Source: Streblospio benedicti
Taxonomy: Eukaryota > Annelida > Polychaeta > Spionida > Spionidae
DNA length: 64,000 nt
Reading direction: 5' to 3'
NCBI GenBank assembly: GCA_019095985.1
Contig: CM032668.1
Coordinates: 17,439,961 to 17,503,960 of the forward strand
The notes under the pieces are model-generated. The model had not been told where the DNA came from. It saw only the letters and a program-made list of their open reading frames with translations, and did no database searches. The translations under genes and the position numbers were made by a program. Position 1 is the first letter of the stretch. Each line of letters starts with the position of its first letter. Below, piece after piece: positions 11,601 through 26,600 of this stretch.

Positions 11601-14600
11601 GGCGCCACCCACGTTGATAGGTGTCATGCCAGGGGGAGAGGGGATGTACTTCCATTTTTGTTCATATTTTATTAGGAGAAGAGATTTTTGTTCATATTTT
11701 AGATTACATTAGCAATAAACATTGAGATTCAAATGGCTGCACTTATTAAAAACTACCAGCCATAATTCTTTATTATTAACCCCCTTATATTGATTCCAGA
11801 CGTTTAACATGGCGCTACCGAGAAATTGATTCACGTAAATAAAACGTCTTCAATGTTAATGGTTTTGACTGTATTTCGTGTTTTATAAGAAGTATTGCAG
11901 AGCCTAAAATAATAGGAATTTCAACATGCCAATTGGCGTACGTGCATAAAACCGCACGTAGTTTCAGATTTTTATCATTAGGTGGTTATTTTACTTGATC
12001 TTTATGTTGAAAAAATTATGTAAACTAACATCCCAAGCAATTGCCGATTCGGTTCGACAGGCCGGCATCAGATTTTAAACTGCGTAGTATCACAACTTAT
12101 ACTAATCGTGGCAACATTTGGTTTCGATTACAAACCAACCACAGCATAAATCATCGTATTCTTATAATAACACACATTTACTTACAATATTTTGCTCCAT
12201 AAATGCTTGCAAACATGACAATGCTAAATGTCAGCCACTCATCTTTTGGAAGTCATTTTCACGGTCCCCAAACCTTCATAAGCTATTAAAATGAACCTCT
12301 GTGTATAGAGATCACCTGTGTATGGAGACCACCTAACACTGGTTCCCAAGGTGGTCCTAATAGAGAGGTTCTACTGAACAGTGTACAGGATACGAGCACG
12401 GGCACATGCATCGTAGAGGGTAGAAGCCAACTGAGACTAATGTGTGGCCATTCTTTCTTTTCCCCTTCATTGTTTACTTATAGTACGATGTGAAAACGAG
12501 GCTGCCTTTAAGAGTGAGTCCGATAAAGATACAACCAAAGTTTTCTTTACTATATAGCATAGGGATACATGTAGATTTAAGTATGTGTATAATTCTTTGC
12601 TTTATATAGTTATCTAAATTTTGAAACATCTAAACACAAAAAAATATTCATTTGTTTATTTAAATTTCATGTCCACAGACTCCTCATCAAAAAGAAATTC
12701 GGATTTATTTTTACGAGGAGTCTCATCGTCATATCTCACGACTATATACGCAGTATATAGCCGTGATACCACCATATCCAATTCTGTGGAACTTACGCTC
12801 ACAAACCGACCAATCAGAATGCCCACTGCCAAAATGTCCAGCTGGGAAATCAAACGCCAAACGTACGTTCTCACTATATAAGTAAGATGAAACCGAGTAT
12901 TGGTTTTGTCTTTGACGTAAGTCTAACTGAAAATGATTTTTCCACATAAAAACTATAACTGGGCCCACGGGTTGGTATGAACAAGGACTTTAAGGCAGTG
13001 TGAGTGATCAACCTGTGAAAACCGACAATGGAGGAGTCTATGGACTCGAAATTTAAATAAACAAATGAATATTTTAATCATAATAGAACCAACATCTTTT
13101 TTATTCACATTTTAGTTAAATATTTTCAACCTTGAGGTCATCTTCAGAATATAATGTAAAATAGACCAACTTAAGTTACAAAACAGTATTGTTTTCAATA
13201 TTACATGAATATAATAAAGAAATGAATATTTTTATGTTTAGATGTTCCAAAGCTTGGGTAGTTATATAAAGCTAAGAATTATACGTATACGTAAAAGATA
13301 CAACTGTTTTTCCCTACCATGGTATTCTTTGGTATTTTCAGATTAAAGGCTTCTCGATCATTTTCAATACTCTTGCTAAACTGAAAGATTCCCTTAAAAC
13401 CACAAGACTATCAATAAGATTTTTTTGATTCTTGTTATTCTGCCTCTGCTTTTTTAGTGTGATATTGTCGGAATTATTTTATATAAAGTAAGCTATCGTA
13501 CAGAAAATATCAATATGGCTGATCTGTCACGCGGCTTTTAAAATTGATTGTTTTTAAAGATATTGCACATGTTTCTTTTATCTTATGTTTTGCATATGTG
13601 TTTGTAGACGTGAAGAAGGACATCGCCCAGTGTTTCACGCAGGTGGAGAATTGTCTCCAGCTGCTGCTGCCAGATCCATCCGCGTTCTGTCTCCCCAGTC
13701 TGCCCCCCTCACCCACACCCACCAACCAACCACAACAAACCACTACACGGATCAACGAACCACAGAAAACCACCTCACCGACCAGCGAACCACAGCAAAC
13801 CACCACAACTGATGAACCATCACAACAAACACCAACCAAACAACCCAAAAAGGGACTTTTAACTAAAAACAGTTCAAAATCTACTAGCAAAGATAAAGAT
13901 GGTGTAAACAGTGGTTCTTCCACAAAAAGTGATTGTGCTAAAGTTAGTAATGGAAGAGCTGTTGATAAGACACATGGTTCGGAAATGGATAAAAAATCAG
14001 ATAAAAAGCAGGGTAGTTCTAGTTCTTCAAGTAAAAATAGTGATAGTAGATCTCATAGTAGAAGCAAGCATAAGTCATCCAGACATAGAGATAAAGATGC
14101 TTCAAAGACTGATAAAAGTGAGAAACAGCATAGTGAACAGAAAAGTGAAAAAACAGAAGCAGTGACAAAAACGGATAAGAATGGTAAAAAAGAAGGATCG
14201 GAACATAGAAGACATTCTCACAAACATTCTTCACGGCACAAGAGTTCACGGCATCGTAAAAAGTCTCATTCAAGAGATAGGTCAGACAAAGATTCTCATG
14301 ATAAAGATAAAAAGTCACGTAGTAGCTCACACAAAACTTCGAGGGATCATGATAAAAGAACATCTGTTTCTAGGGATAAGTCGGATAAAATTTCAGATGG
14401 AGATAAATCATCAAATGTTAGAGAGAAGTGCAAGAGGAAGAGAAAACATTCTACTGAAACTAGAGAAAATAAGGAAGAAGAAAAACGTGCTCGCAAAGAC
14501 GAAATTATAGAACCAAAATCAAGTGTGTGTGAAACTAAAATTCATACCAGCAGCGAGAAATTAGAACTTGCTCCAGATTTTGAGAGTGTGGAAGCAAAAG

Positions 14601-17600
14601 CTGAATGTGGTACGGATAGTAAAGCAGAGTCATTGAAACAGACAAATTCATTGTTGGAGGGAAATCAAATGAATGGAAGTGTTGAAAGTTGTACTAAACA
14701 ACAAGAAGTAGACGCTAATGATAGTGATATGGCTAGTACGGTAACAAAATCTAAAGTCAATATTGAGTTATCCAATGCGGCTGAGCAGGTGTCAGAAAAA
14801 TCACTGGATACTTCTGTCAAAAGTGTTTGTTTAACAAAGCATGACAATCAGGTGGCTGATAGTAAGATTGTGGGTGGACAAAGTGAATCTGAATTAAATG
14901 CAGCTGTTTCAAATGAAAATAGTCTATCAACTAGTCAAGATAATGTTGTAAAATCTGATGATGGTAAAGAAGAAACAGCAGAAGAGAAGGAGGAGGATAC
15001 TGCAGATGATACTGTTGCTGATACTGAAGAAGAGGAGGAATTCGAATACAGTAGTGAAGACGAAACGGCGTATGTTCGTCAGCACGGACTGGGTAGGGCA
15101 AAGAATTTTATGGCTTTCATATTTCATAAGTAAAAGTACTTTGATGCTTCTCGTTTGATTGTATTTTATAGCCAACTTGCATTCTTTTCATGCAGCCCAG
15201 TTTGCCTGCAGAAATAGATCTTTATTATAAGGAAATCTTGAAAATAAATAATATTTTTATATTTAAAAATCCTTCCTTAAAAATTATATAATGTATTGAT
15301 GCAAAAATCATCTGTTTGATTTGTATATTGGTTTGTATATTGGTTTGATTTAATTCATTTAAAAAAATGATGAATGGGTATTGCAAATTGCAAAGTATCA
15401 ATCACTTGTCAGTTTCTTGATTGTTAATTTACAAATAAACAGTAAATTAGATCACTTCCAGCCAACAAGAACAATCCAATTCAATTCAATCCTGAATTCC
15501 TGATGTTTTGCAGACCATAATTCAATAGTAATACCTGAAAGTACTACCCATTGTTAATTAATCCATGTTTTTTGTAGGTATACTGCAATTTAGTTTTATT
15601 TAGAAGTTATTTAAAAAGGAACCTTTTAGTTCGAAAACATTTAAAATCAAATTCTCAGTTTAGGCAAAATTTTAATGTATTTGTTTTATTTTATTTTGAC
15701 AAGTACTAGCACTAAAAAGAAATATAAGAACAATAATAATTTACAAATGTATTTTGCCCACAATGCACCCAGGCCTGCGTGACGTGGAGATTGACGTTTC
15801 TGTTGTGCGCGACGCTGCTTTCTCCATCATCGAGACAGAAGACAACATCGACGTTCTCGCGACGCTCAAAGACGCAGCGGCGCTCGTCAAAAACAAGTTC
15901 CTACCGGCGCTGCACAAGTGGAATACGGTACGCGGGGCGGGGAGGGACAGGCGGGCTGGTTATTGACATATTATGTTGAATTGTCTTTTATTTCCTTACC
16001 ACTGTTTTTAGAAACAGAATATAAACTTCTTTATTTATATTTTCACACTTCACTCTCGCTCTCATATCTTTTTAGCAAGCACATTTCTAGACATAGCTGA
16101 AGACAAGTTTTATAACCCTAAGCTTCCATTTGACTGTATCAAGTGGAACTGGCGGGACTCGAACTCACGACCCCAAGGTTGTGAGACCAGAATGATACCA
16201 TCATTCCAAGCAGCGAGTTGCTAAAAAGACATTTGAGGGAGAGAGAAGTTTGAAAATGTATTCACAAGCACTGGGAAACACATATATACATGTATCATTA
16301 TTTATTATAATTCTATTTTAAAAGCTTTTCATATCAATATAATAGAGACGTTCTCTATTCAAAATATATATTTTTTGCAAGAGAAATAATTTTGCTAAAT
16401 TGCTGTTAATAAAATTAACATCAATGGAAACAAGATCTAGTTACATAGCTGTTTCTTCTCTAGGCATCCATGTATGTTGACCAATACAAGGTTTAATGAG
16501 ACACAATTTAAAAAAAAAAATAATTAAACGACAAGAAACACTTATAGCTTTGGTTAAGATTTACTGAAATACTAAGTAGGTGTTTTCGTGTGAATATCAC
16601 AGCATAGAATGACTGCAACAGCAAGTACTATACAGACAGCGTAATGCATGATGGTAATGTCGTCTGACACATTCATGAAGATTACAGTTCACTACAGATT
16701 ATTAACATACAAGCCAGTATATACATAAACATCAATACATTAACATCACTGTGTGCGTGTGCAGGCGTTCACGCGTGCTAACCGTCCCGACCTGGTGCGC
16801 TCCACCCTCGACCTGCGCGAAGTGCTGGAGAACATGCAGACGCGCATCAGCAAGCTGAGAGTGACGCGACCCGCCGACTCAGACGACGGTACGAGAGCCA
16901 TTCTCATTCCTCGACGGTGCTTTCAATCTATCAAATTCTATATTTATTTGCACAAGCCCTATCTATTGATCACTCATGCATATTGACAGAAAATGTAGTG
17001 TTTCACAATTTTATGTAAAGTGTAGAGTAGATAGTTTTAATGGATTTGATATATAGAAAGTATGTTTTCAGCTTCCAAGTACAGTTACTTAAAAGGGATA
17101 ATATTCTAGTCAAATCTAGTATTTTAGTGACGTTTTCATTCACAAACGTCCAATGAACTTAAATTGGTTAGATGTGTTATTCATCAAATGATTTACATAC
17201 TTGCATGTAGTGTATATATATTTTATCTATGTTGTATGAACTTTTAGTTTGAAAAATAAAATTGTCATCATTTGTCATCATATTGCTCATTCTGAGGTGG
17301 TTCCTGGCTGCCCAGTCTATCTCTCATCCATGTCCACCAGGCTTTCCTATCATTTGGATCTCTTTGATCCATACTCAGACGGGATTTGTATGTCATGATT
17401 TAAATAATTGCTTTTTTTCAAATTTCCGTGCAATGTTTTTTGATCGCTGAGTTTAGAAACTTAATAAGATCATGCCTATGACTGGCAGAAAGTTCCTATC
17501 CATGCATAATATTGCTGAATTCTACATCTCATTTCAATTGAGTTATTGTTTCGTTTTTGTAATTTCTACTCGGGATTTTTCACAAGCGTCTTCAGAAATT

Positions 17601-20600
17601 GTAGACAATCATCAATGGCAGATCCAGGTTTTTGGAAAAAGGGGGGGGGGGGCGCACTTAAGGGATTTCATGTGTTTTGTACGTGCGATCGATGGTGGAC
17701 ATGCCAAAAACCCTACGAAAATGAAGTATTTAGGTGAAAAAAGGGGGGAGGGGGCACAATCCCTGCGCCTCTGGATCTGCCTCTGATCATTGCTGCGGCT
17801 GACTTTGTGTTTCAGACTCTGACTTTGAGGAGGTCCCGGACGCTCCCAGCCTCGTGGTGACGGCGTGCGGCTCACAGCAGCCAGCAAAAACAGGTGAGAC
17901 CCAGGCTACCGCCAGGTGGTGGTCGATTTGTACCTATGTACCATTTTATTCTCTCTCTCTCTGTCATTTCTATGGCAAGCAAGCTCCTATCCACTACATT
18001 GGCAATGCTGAAGACATATGCTTCAATTTTACTATATCAAGTGGCCCGGACGGGACTCGAACTCATGACCCCAAGGTTGTGAGACCAGAATGATACCATC
18101 ATCCCAAGCAGCGGGCTGTTAGAAAATATTTCAAAACTCCTATATACCAGTTTGGAAGAATGTGATAATATTCTAGTCGGTTGTATTTTAAACTATTCCT
18201 AGTTTTTTTTCCAATCACCATTGCTTTTACATTGAAAGAAGCAATTATATAATGTAACTAGATAGCTTAAGCGTGCGTATTTTGATATAATTTAATATGA
18301 TTTATTATGTATATAACAAACTAGACAAATATTAAAATTAAGATAACTTTTGAAATCTGTCATTCAAATCTCGACTAGACTTTCAATAGCGCCTTGCATC
18401 TTTGTCTTGTCACATAAAACTAATAAAATATACTTTTCTGATTTCTACAAAACTGTGTCACTTCATGCCACCTACAAAAAACTTGCATACAATATGCCAG
18501 GGGCATGAATAGGAGAAAAATCATACTTGTGTCCATATAGGAATGGTATCATGAAAAATTAGATTTACATAGGACAAGTAACTAAAATCTTTTGCCGATC
18601 CTGACAACACAGCGATAGGACAGGGACTTAAATGCCAATGTTAAAGTCGAGACTTTAACCTTGTACCACAAGCAGCAAAACTGGTAAATCTCAATGGTGA
18701 GTTGTGTACGTGTGGTCAGTTATAATGTAATTTCCGTGTGCAATGTGCATATAATAAGAAAAAAAGCTGCAATCTTATCTTTTACATTACATGAATAGCC
18801 TAAACAATACACATTAACAGAAAAAAATTATACCTGTCTTAAGATTTACATAGGACAAACAACTAAAAAAAAATTGCCGATCCTGACAACATGAATACCC
18901 GTGTCTGACGATAGGACAAGGACTTAAATGCCAATGTTAAGTCGAGACTTGAACCTTGTACCCTTGTCTGTCGGGCAGTGCCGGTTCGCCACATAACCAT
19001 CTGGGCGCGTTGTGTGATCATGTTCTGTGGGGTCAAAGTGAGAAAAATGCATGAATCTTGAAAAATCATTGGAGTGCGCTTATTATTTTTTGTTTTTTTG
19101 CTGAAATTTGTTTTTGTAAGCGCACTATGCGCTTATTAGAACGAATACTGTACCAATGTTAAAGTCGAGACTCGAACCTTGTGCCCTTGTCTCTCCGCTA
19201 GCACCGGCCCGGCGTGAGTTCTGCCTGGTGGCGGCCCCTCGGCATGAGTCTGCGATGTGGAGCCTGCGTGAGCGACTCACGGCGGAGGATGAGCGAGACC
19301 CGACGTCCTACACCGCCGCGCTGAGCAGGGCTCATGCAGAGACAGGCGCGGACACAAGGTGGGACATATAGTGAAACACGTACAGTTTGTTTTTTTAGTT
19401 TTGTTTGTATGGATACTCTGCAGCCATCAATTTCTGATGATTATAGCAGAGGAAGGCCACGTGGTGTTGGTACATGGACCTCCAGAGGCAGGCTAGGTAG
19501 CCAACTGAGCCAAGGGTGTGTGGAGGGATCACACTAGCTATAGTTTTCAAACTAGGTGAGTTCTTTTACGTGCAGAGGGGTGGCTCTCCTCTACACGGGA
19601 CACGCCTTTTAACGAGGCTTCCGAACCTCCGCTTGGTGTCGCCACTGTCTAGTAGTAACACTGTACTGTGGCGACACGCTGTGTGAAGATTGGTAATGCA
19701 GTGGCAGGCGCCGACGGCGGTTTTGGCTTCAACGAGTCTGCCATGGTCGGGTCGCTAACTCACGATGCAGGCAAATCAAGTTTTCGTAGTCCCATGTGCT
19801 AACCACTGCACCATCGATTCCCAGAATCCCCACAGTACAAGTTGCCAATTAGTGTACCCCATTCGTGGTTTTGAGACTTATTTGCAATTTACATATCTGA
19901 TTTGCAATCTACTTTGAATGTTGGTGAGTGATTGCCTATCATTCGCGTGATTGCATATCTTTCACAAATTGGTAATTCACGAAAAATTGGCGAAGTAACA
20001 GCTTAGTAGTTATTGGAAAATATTGAATTTGCAATTGACCACAATAAATCTTGATTACAAAGAAGATATTCGGTTTTAGTTGTGTGAAACTGCAAGTTTT
20101 GCGGTTCGATTCACGGTTTGGGGGTACACTTATTCGCGATTTGTACTGTAGACACCTAAAACCCAAATTTGATGATGACCACTGTTATTTGTTGACTACG
20201 TTATAAAGGTATAGACAATGAATTTTATTTTGTTGTAGAATGCAAAGAATATTGTAATGCAGAGAGAAATTTTTAATACAATGTTTTAGCGAACGTGGAA
20301 GGTGACCTATGAAGTCTAGATGATAATAGCACCTTAAAAAATATGTTAAGTTATGACGTCAGAAAATGAACATACAACTGTTTATCTTCACAAAATTTTT
20401 AAGTGAATGTTTTCAAAAATAAAGACGGCAACTAATGATCTTACTTTAAGCCTGTGCTATACACATTCTAATATTTATATGTCTTTTTGTCAAACCTTGA
20501 CAATAAATGATTTAAACATTCATATGTAAATGTGCAAGTCATTCATGGTTAGTTGGTAATAAAGCAGCTGATGTCGCCGAAAAAAATGAAGCCAAATCAA

Positions 20601-23600
20601 CCAGAGAGATCAGACGTGGTGAGGAGGATTGAGGTGAAGGAGAGGAATGTCTCCGCTCCTGTCAGGCGAATTTCATGCCTTTGTCATGTTCAAGCGATGG
20701 CGGCGTCGTTTCTATGTGATGATCTAAAAAATAAAAAACAAACTTAATTTTTTTAAATGCATTTCTAGCTGATCAAATATATAAAAATTTACTTTGGTTT
20801 GCTTGAAAATCAGTGCGTTGTAATTTTCAGGAATCATTGATTTCTAACGATTCCTTTTCACAAATCCAGCTTTGCCATCCTTGCAGCACCGCGCAGCCTT
20901 CGGGTCATCCGTCCCCACAGCGCCTGACTCCCCACAAACCGCCGCACGCAAAGGCTGAGCTGCTCGCCCTGGCCCCCAAGGTTCCCTTCAGCCTCGATCT
21001 ACAGTACTGGGGCGAGGACATGACCAAGGTCGAGGTTCCCAAGGTCGTCAGGTAGCCACACCAAGCTAGAGTTGTTTTTTTAATGTTTTTCTTCTTTCAT
21101 ATGGTAAAAATTTTTACTTTTTGTGTGTTTTATTTCATGAAATATTATTAGTAAAGATTTATCACATTGAATATGTATTGATGTCTAGTATAAAAAGATA
21201 GGATTAAAGATTTACAATTGAAAAATTAAATCGTTCATAAATCATGAAACGAAAACGGTGAGATTACATGTCGGGTGCAGATCCTGATTTTTGAATAGAA
21301 AAGTATATTACCTGTAACCCACCCCAGTTCCGTGGCAATATACATATATATGAACAAAGTGATGTGCCCCAGTTTTGCTGGGTGCTGTAACTATACACAG
21401 AGACTAAACATTCCCAGTGTTTCTGTCAAATTAATAATTTGCTGGGGTGCGAGTTGAAATCCAACACGATGATGCAATGTTCAAAAGACAGAAGTGACTA
21501 GTCAGTCATTCGTGTTAAATTGTAAGTAGTAGTGTAGCAAATTATGAGCCTTATGGATGTTCCTTCTGTTGGCTGTTGCAGGTTCGATTCGAGCACCCGG
21601 TTCTGGCAGGCCAAGGACCAGGAGGAAGTTGTGGACCGTGTGAGTACAAACGGCCACACGGCTTGGCTGCAGGTTCAAAGGCAGGCCAAGGACGGGGCAG
21701 ATCGGGGTCAAGTTGGAACTCAGATTTTACGCTATTCTTTATTTCTTTTTTTTTTACTTTGTTCTCTATTTTCTTGTCAAAAATTTACCTAGATTTTCAT
21801 GTCATATTTGGTGCATAGATCAAATACAGTTTGGAGGGATAAATTCATAAATGATAGCAATATAGGTCTAGGTGGTAAAACTTGGGATAGAATATGTGGT
21901 TTTCTATAATCTTTTGGTTTTTTATTTTATGGCTTTTATTTTTGTATTTAAGCTCTTTGATAAAATATATGATTAAGATTTGGAATTATTGAACGTTTTA
22001 GCAAATTCTAAATTCTAATCATCAAAGCTTTTTAAAAAGAAAAATACAGCCATGATATAAAAACGAAGTGCTATAGATTTTTTTTTTCTTATGTTTATTG
22101 AATTACTAAAAAGAATTTGTATCCCATGATTTCACATAATTTACACATGTAACAAATGATGACTTAATTATCCAGTTATGGCATATATCATTTCACACAT
22201 GTCCATATTGGAGTATAAGTAACCAGAAAGTGACCATTCTTCACCCCTATTGCTGAATACCCATGTTAACCTTGCACTGCCGAAGTACCTGTTGAATCCA
22301 TCACATAGAGTGAGATCACCCCTGTGTTTGAGCACAGTAACCCCCACATTACACCAAGCAGGCTCGAGGCGGATTTTTCAAAAAAAAATGGCAAAATGAC
22401 AAAGTCCCATGGCGTCGACCAAACGTGCGGTTTTTTGGACTCTGTTTGGCGATCCGTCCGTCGAATCCACGAAGGGCTGGAAAAAAAGGTCGAGCCTCCC
22501 CTCCGGGCAGAAATCATGAGTATGATCGGTGGATAATCCCCTGCGGCGAGGCAACGGACGGAAAATGCGGCGTTTGGCGGCGTTTGGCTGATTTTGGCTC
22601 TGTTTGGGCGGGCGTGGCGTAAAATCCCTCTGTGCGTCGTCCCTCTGTCAGGAGTATTTCAACTGCGCCAGAGTAAATTGGCTGCGTTGAGGCAACGTTT
22701 TGGGCTCTGCCAGGCGTGTCAGCGGGGCGATTGGATACTTTGATATATCAAGACCGTAGTCATTTGGCTCTGTTTTGCGCAACGCATTGCACCCAGGCAT
22801 TTCACCAACGCCCAGAGGCGACAGGCGGGGTTGTTTTACTATGACTTTCTATTGGGGTTTTCGACGGACGCCGTTATTTTGGCTGCGTCAAGCGTTTGAA
22901 TAGGGGAAATATATCCCTCCGTTTGCGATACAAGGAAACGGGAAGTTCTCTGTCCGTAGTTCAAATACGACGTGGCGGCGGTTTGAGAACGTCCGCCCAG
23001 CGGTCAGTGGCGCTGGACAGAGGGCTCCTGGTGACCATATAAATGACCAAAACGAGAAGATTGCATTTAATTTGGTACCACTCGAGAGTGCAGTGGACGT
23101 ATGTATGTATATTTTAAACAATTGAAAAACAATTTTGGAATATGTCAATGCTGACTTTTGATGATGTGGTGCGCCTGAGACTGGCAGTGACACTTTTTTA
23201 TGAAAGACATTACCAGAAATACGTACAATATAATGATACTTTACCTTACAAGTAATCATCAGAGCAGGCTGCACTTTATTATCCAGACAACCAAAATAGC
23301 CAACCATCCACCCTCAAGCAGATGTTGGGCACCTACAAGTACGTACCATCCGATCTAGAAAGATGATGACTGAAGCTGGAAGAAGTACGAGGAAGTCAAT
23401 TGGCTCGCTGTTGGCCCGAAGGCGTCGCGGGAAGCAAAGAGCCCCAGGAAGAGGAGGCAGTGGTGGGTTCGTCCGTGGGGGGTCTGGTGACCGCAGACTC
23501 CTATATGGACACTACGATAACCTCATGGCTGAAATGAGGTGGAAGACCCATATAGTTACTTCAACTTCAACACGCATGTCTCCGCAAATGTTTGAGGAAC

Positions 23601-26600
23601 TTCTCGTCCGTTTGACTCCAAGAATCCAGAAACAGGACACCAATTACAGGAAAGCACACTCACCTGGATTGAAATTGGCAATCACGTTGAGATACATGGC
23701 CACAGGTGAGAACTACCCTACTTTAAGTTGCGGTTTTCGAGGTTAGCCGCCACACCATAGCTGTGGATAATCCCCGAGGTGTGTAAGGCAATTCAAGATG
23801 AGCTAGCAGAGGAGGTGGTCACGTTCCCCAAAACGAAGAAGAATGGCTACAAAGTGTCTCAAAGGTTCCAGCAGAAATGGAATATGCCTCACGCTCTGGG
23901 AGCCTTGGATGGCAAACACATACGCATAAGAAGACCAAACAAGTCTGGCAGTTTGTACCATAACACAAGTTTTTTAGTTCTATGGCCCCGGTGGTCGGNN
24001 NNNNNNNNNNNNNNNNNNNNNNNNNNNNNNNNNNNNNNNNNNNNNNNNNNNNNNNNNNNNNNNNNNNNNNNNNNNNNNNNNNNNNNNNNNNNNNNNNNCA
24101 CAACCAAACTTTTTTTTATATATAATGTTAAAAAGAAAAACTTATCTTAATCTAACATCTGCCTGGGTAGAGATACACACAAAATGTTTGTACGTATTCC
24201 AAAGCCAAACGAGATTTGCATTTTAGTTTTGTGCCGAACCAACCGAAATTATGTCCGTTATAATAAACGAGGGTATAAAATAACCCGTTTGTGATTATTG
24301 TTCATTGAAATATAGCTACATATACGCTGATTACGATCATTAAAAAATATATACAAAGTATATTTAGGGTGAGTTTTGACGAGTTTCCATCTTACGTATT
24401 GTCGATGATTTACCACTATGAATTAGAATGATTGCCGTAGCAACTTAGTTAACACCTCACACAAGTAGACCTGAGTAACTGGAACACTTTTCGCTTATCC
24501 AGTCTGTGTCCTTTATAGCAAGGTTTAATGCATCACAACCTGCCCACTTAACCTACATATGTTGCACCCTTTGTTTAACAAATGGTCAAACATTAATAAT
24601 CTATTAAAATGAACCTCTGTATAGAGACCATCTCTCTATTGAGACCACCTAACCTAACCCTGGTCCCCAAACGTGGTCCTAATAGAGGAGGTTCTACTAT
24701 TCAATACAGTGGATAGGTGTATTATACATTACTATGATTTACAAACACTATACCGTACAAATTATTACTTTTTTATATAGAGTGGTATTTAATAGGCACA
24801 TATACCTGCATCTAGGACTGTATTTCAATCATGCGAAGTGATAAAGTTATCATACTAGAAGGGGTCTAGAGCATAAATCAAGCATAGTGTTTTTAAATCA
24901 TAGTAGTATACACCCCCCCCATGATGCTGGGGCCCATGTAGACAAGATCATACACCATCTGGGCTCAAGGCAAGTAAAATATTTTGTTGAACTCCAACTT
25001 TTGACACCCCTTTGCCAGAAGATAACAGGTGCAAAAGACAACTCCATGAAGTTCTCGTGTTGCAGTTCTAAGATGCTATAGGCTTGTACTTTAATATGTT
25101 CACATTTAACTTTTTGCCGTGCAATTTTAGAAAGCCACGCTGTCAAACGTCAATGAATACCAAAATTATTGCTGATTACTACATTAGTATTATCATGTGT
25201 CTTCTTCTTAAATTTACTAGAGTAGCCCAAACACAGGACAATTGATTTGTCCACAGACGCTTGATTACATTGATGGTTTGTAGTAGCCACCTCAAATTAT
25301 AGTTATAAAGTGTAAATTATATTCAATACAATTTTTATAACATCATCACTCGACTATTCTGCAACCTTATTTCGAAAACAGAGCTCATCTGACACTACTA
25401 AATGAGAAGCTGCTCATGATGACCGTATTGTCATTCCTAAGACATTGAGGGATCACATCAAATCACTTAGGGATCCAAATGCCGTGCACGAGCAAAGGGA
25501 AGCTGTTTGGTTGCCAGGAATCTCCTCAAGTATAGAAGAAATGGTCAAAAACTGTGTCACCTGTGCAAAAATCAGACCCACATCCAAAGAACCTCTCCTG
25601 GTATCATCATACCCTAGACGTGCATGGGAAAGAGTCGGGATGGACTTGTTTGAACTGAATGGAAGCATATACTTAATTGTCGTATGCTACCGATCCAGAT
25701 GGCCTGAGATCAGGAGATTAACAAAAACAACCTCTGCAGGGGTCATCGCTGCACTGAAGGGGATTTTCTCAACTCATGGTATCCCAGACCTCGTTATCTC
25801 AGACAACGGGCCTCCAATTTGCATCGCAGGAGTTCAAACAGTTCAGTGAGCAATATAATTTCCAACACATAACCAGCTCTCCCAAATACCCAGCAGCAAA
25901 CGGAGAAGCTGAACGGAGTGTGAGAACAATCAAAGAAATATTGAAGAAGAACAAAGACCCTTATCTGGCACTTCTCTCGTACCGAACAACGCCACTGCAG
26001 AACGGATTGTCACCATCAGAGTTACTTATGGGTCGAAAACTACGAACATTATTGCCAATTATCCCATCAAAGCTGTCCCAAGGTATAACCGATAACCAGT
26101 CCAAAGAAGTGGAAGAAAAGGAAAAGGTGTATAGGGAAAAACAGGCAGAGAACTTCAATATAAGACACAAAACTACACTGCTACCACAATTGAAGAAGGG
26201 GGAGAATGTGTGGGTACGAGACCTGGATAGGGAAGGCGTAGTGGAGAGCAAGTCGGATAGCCCTCGCTCATATAACATAGAGACACCACAAGGCACAATC
26301 CGCAGAAATCGCAGTTCGTTAGTTCCAACAAACCCTCCAGAGAACACCGGAGAACCACTAGCAGAACCTACGCCAACAGCAGAGAGACGTTCCTGTCGTA
26401 TCCGAAGTGCTCCAAAACGCTTGATAGAGGAGGATTAAAAATAGACATTTTAAAGGAAGATTTGTTTAATTGTTCGATTGTTTAATTGTTTGGCTAACTA
26501 TTGATAGAGGATGTATAAAAATGAGACAATTTAAAGGAAGATTTGTTTAATCGTTTGATTGTTTAATTGTTCAATTGTTTGATTGTTTAATTGTTAGGCT

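Noticed and set aside
12621-12968. Short frames on both strands in UVSSA intron 4
   Set aside because: They lie in a foldback element and have no recognisable product.
13510-13923. Minus-strand frame over UVSSA exon 5
   Set aside because: Shadow of the Thr/Pro/Gln-rich coding region on the plus strand.
22888-23307. 139-codon minus-strand frame inside the Harbinger
   Set aside because: No Myb/SANT or other accessory-protein pattern. It overlaps the probable promoter region of the transposase on the other strand.
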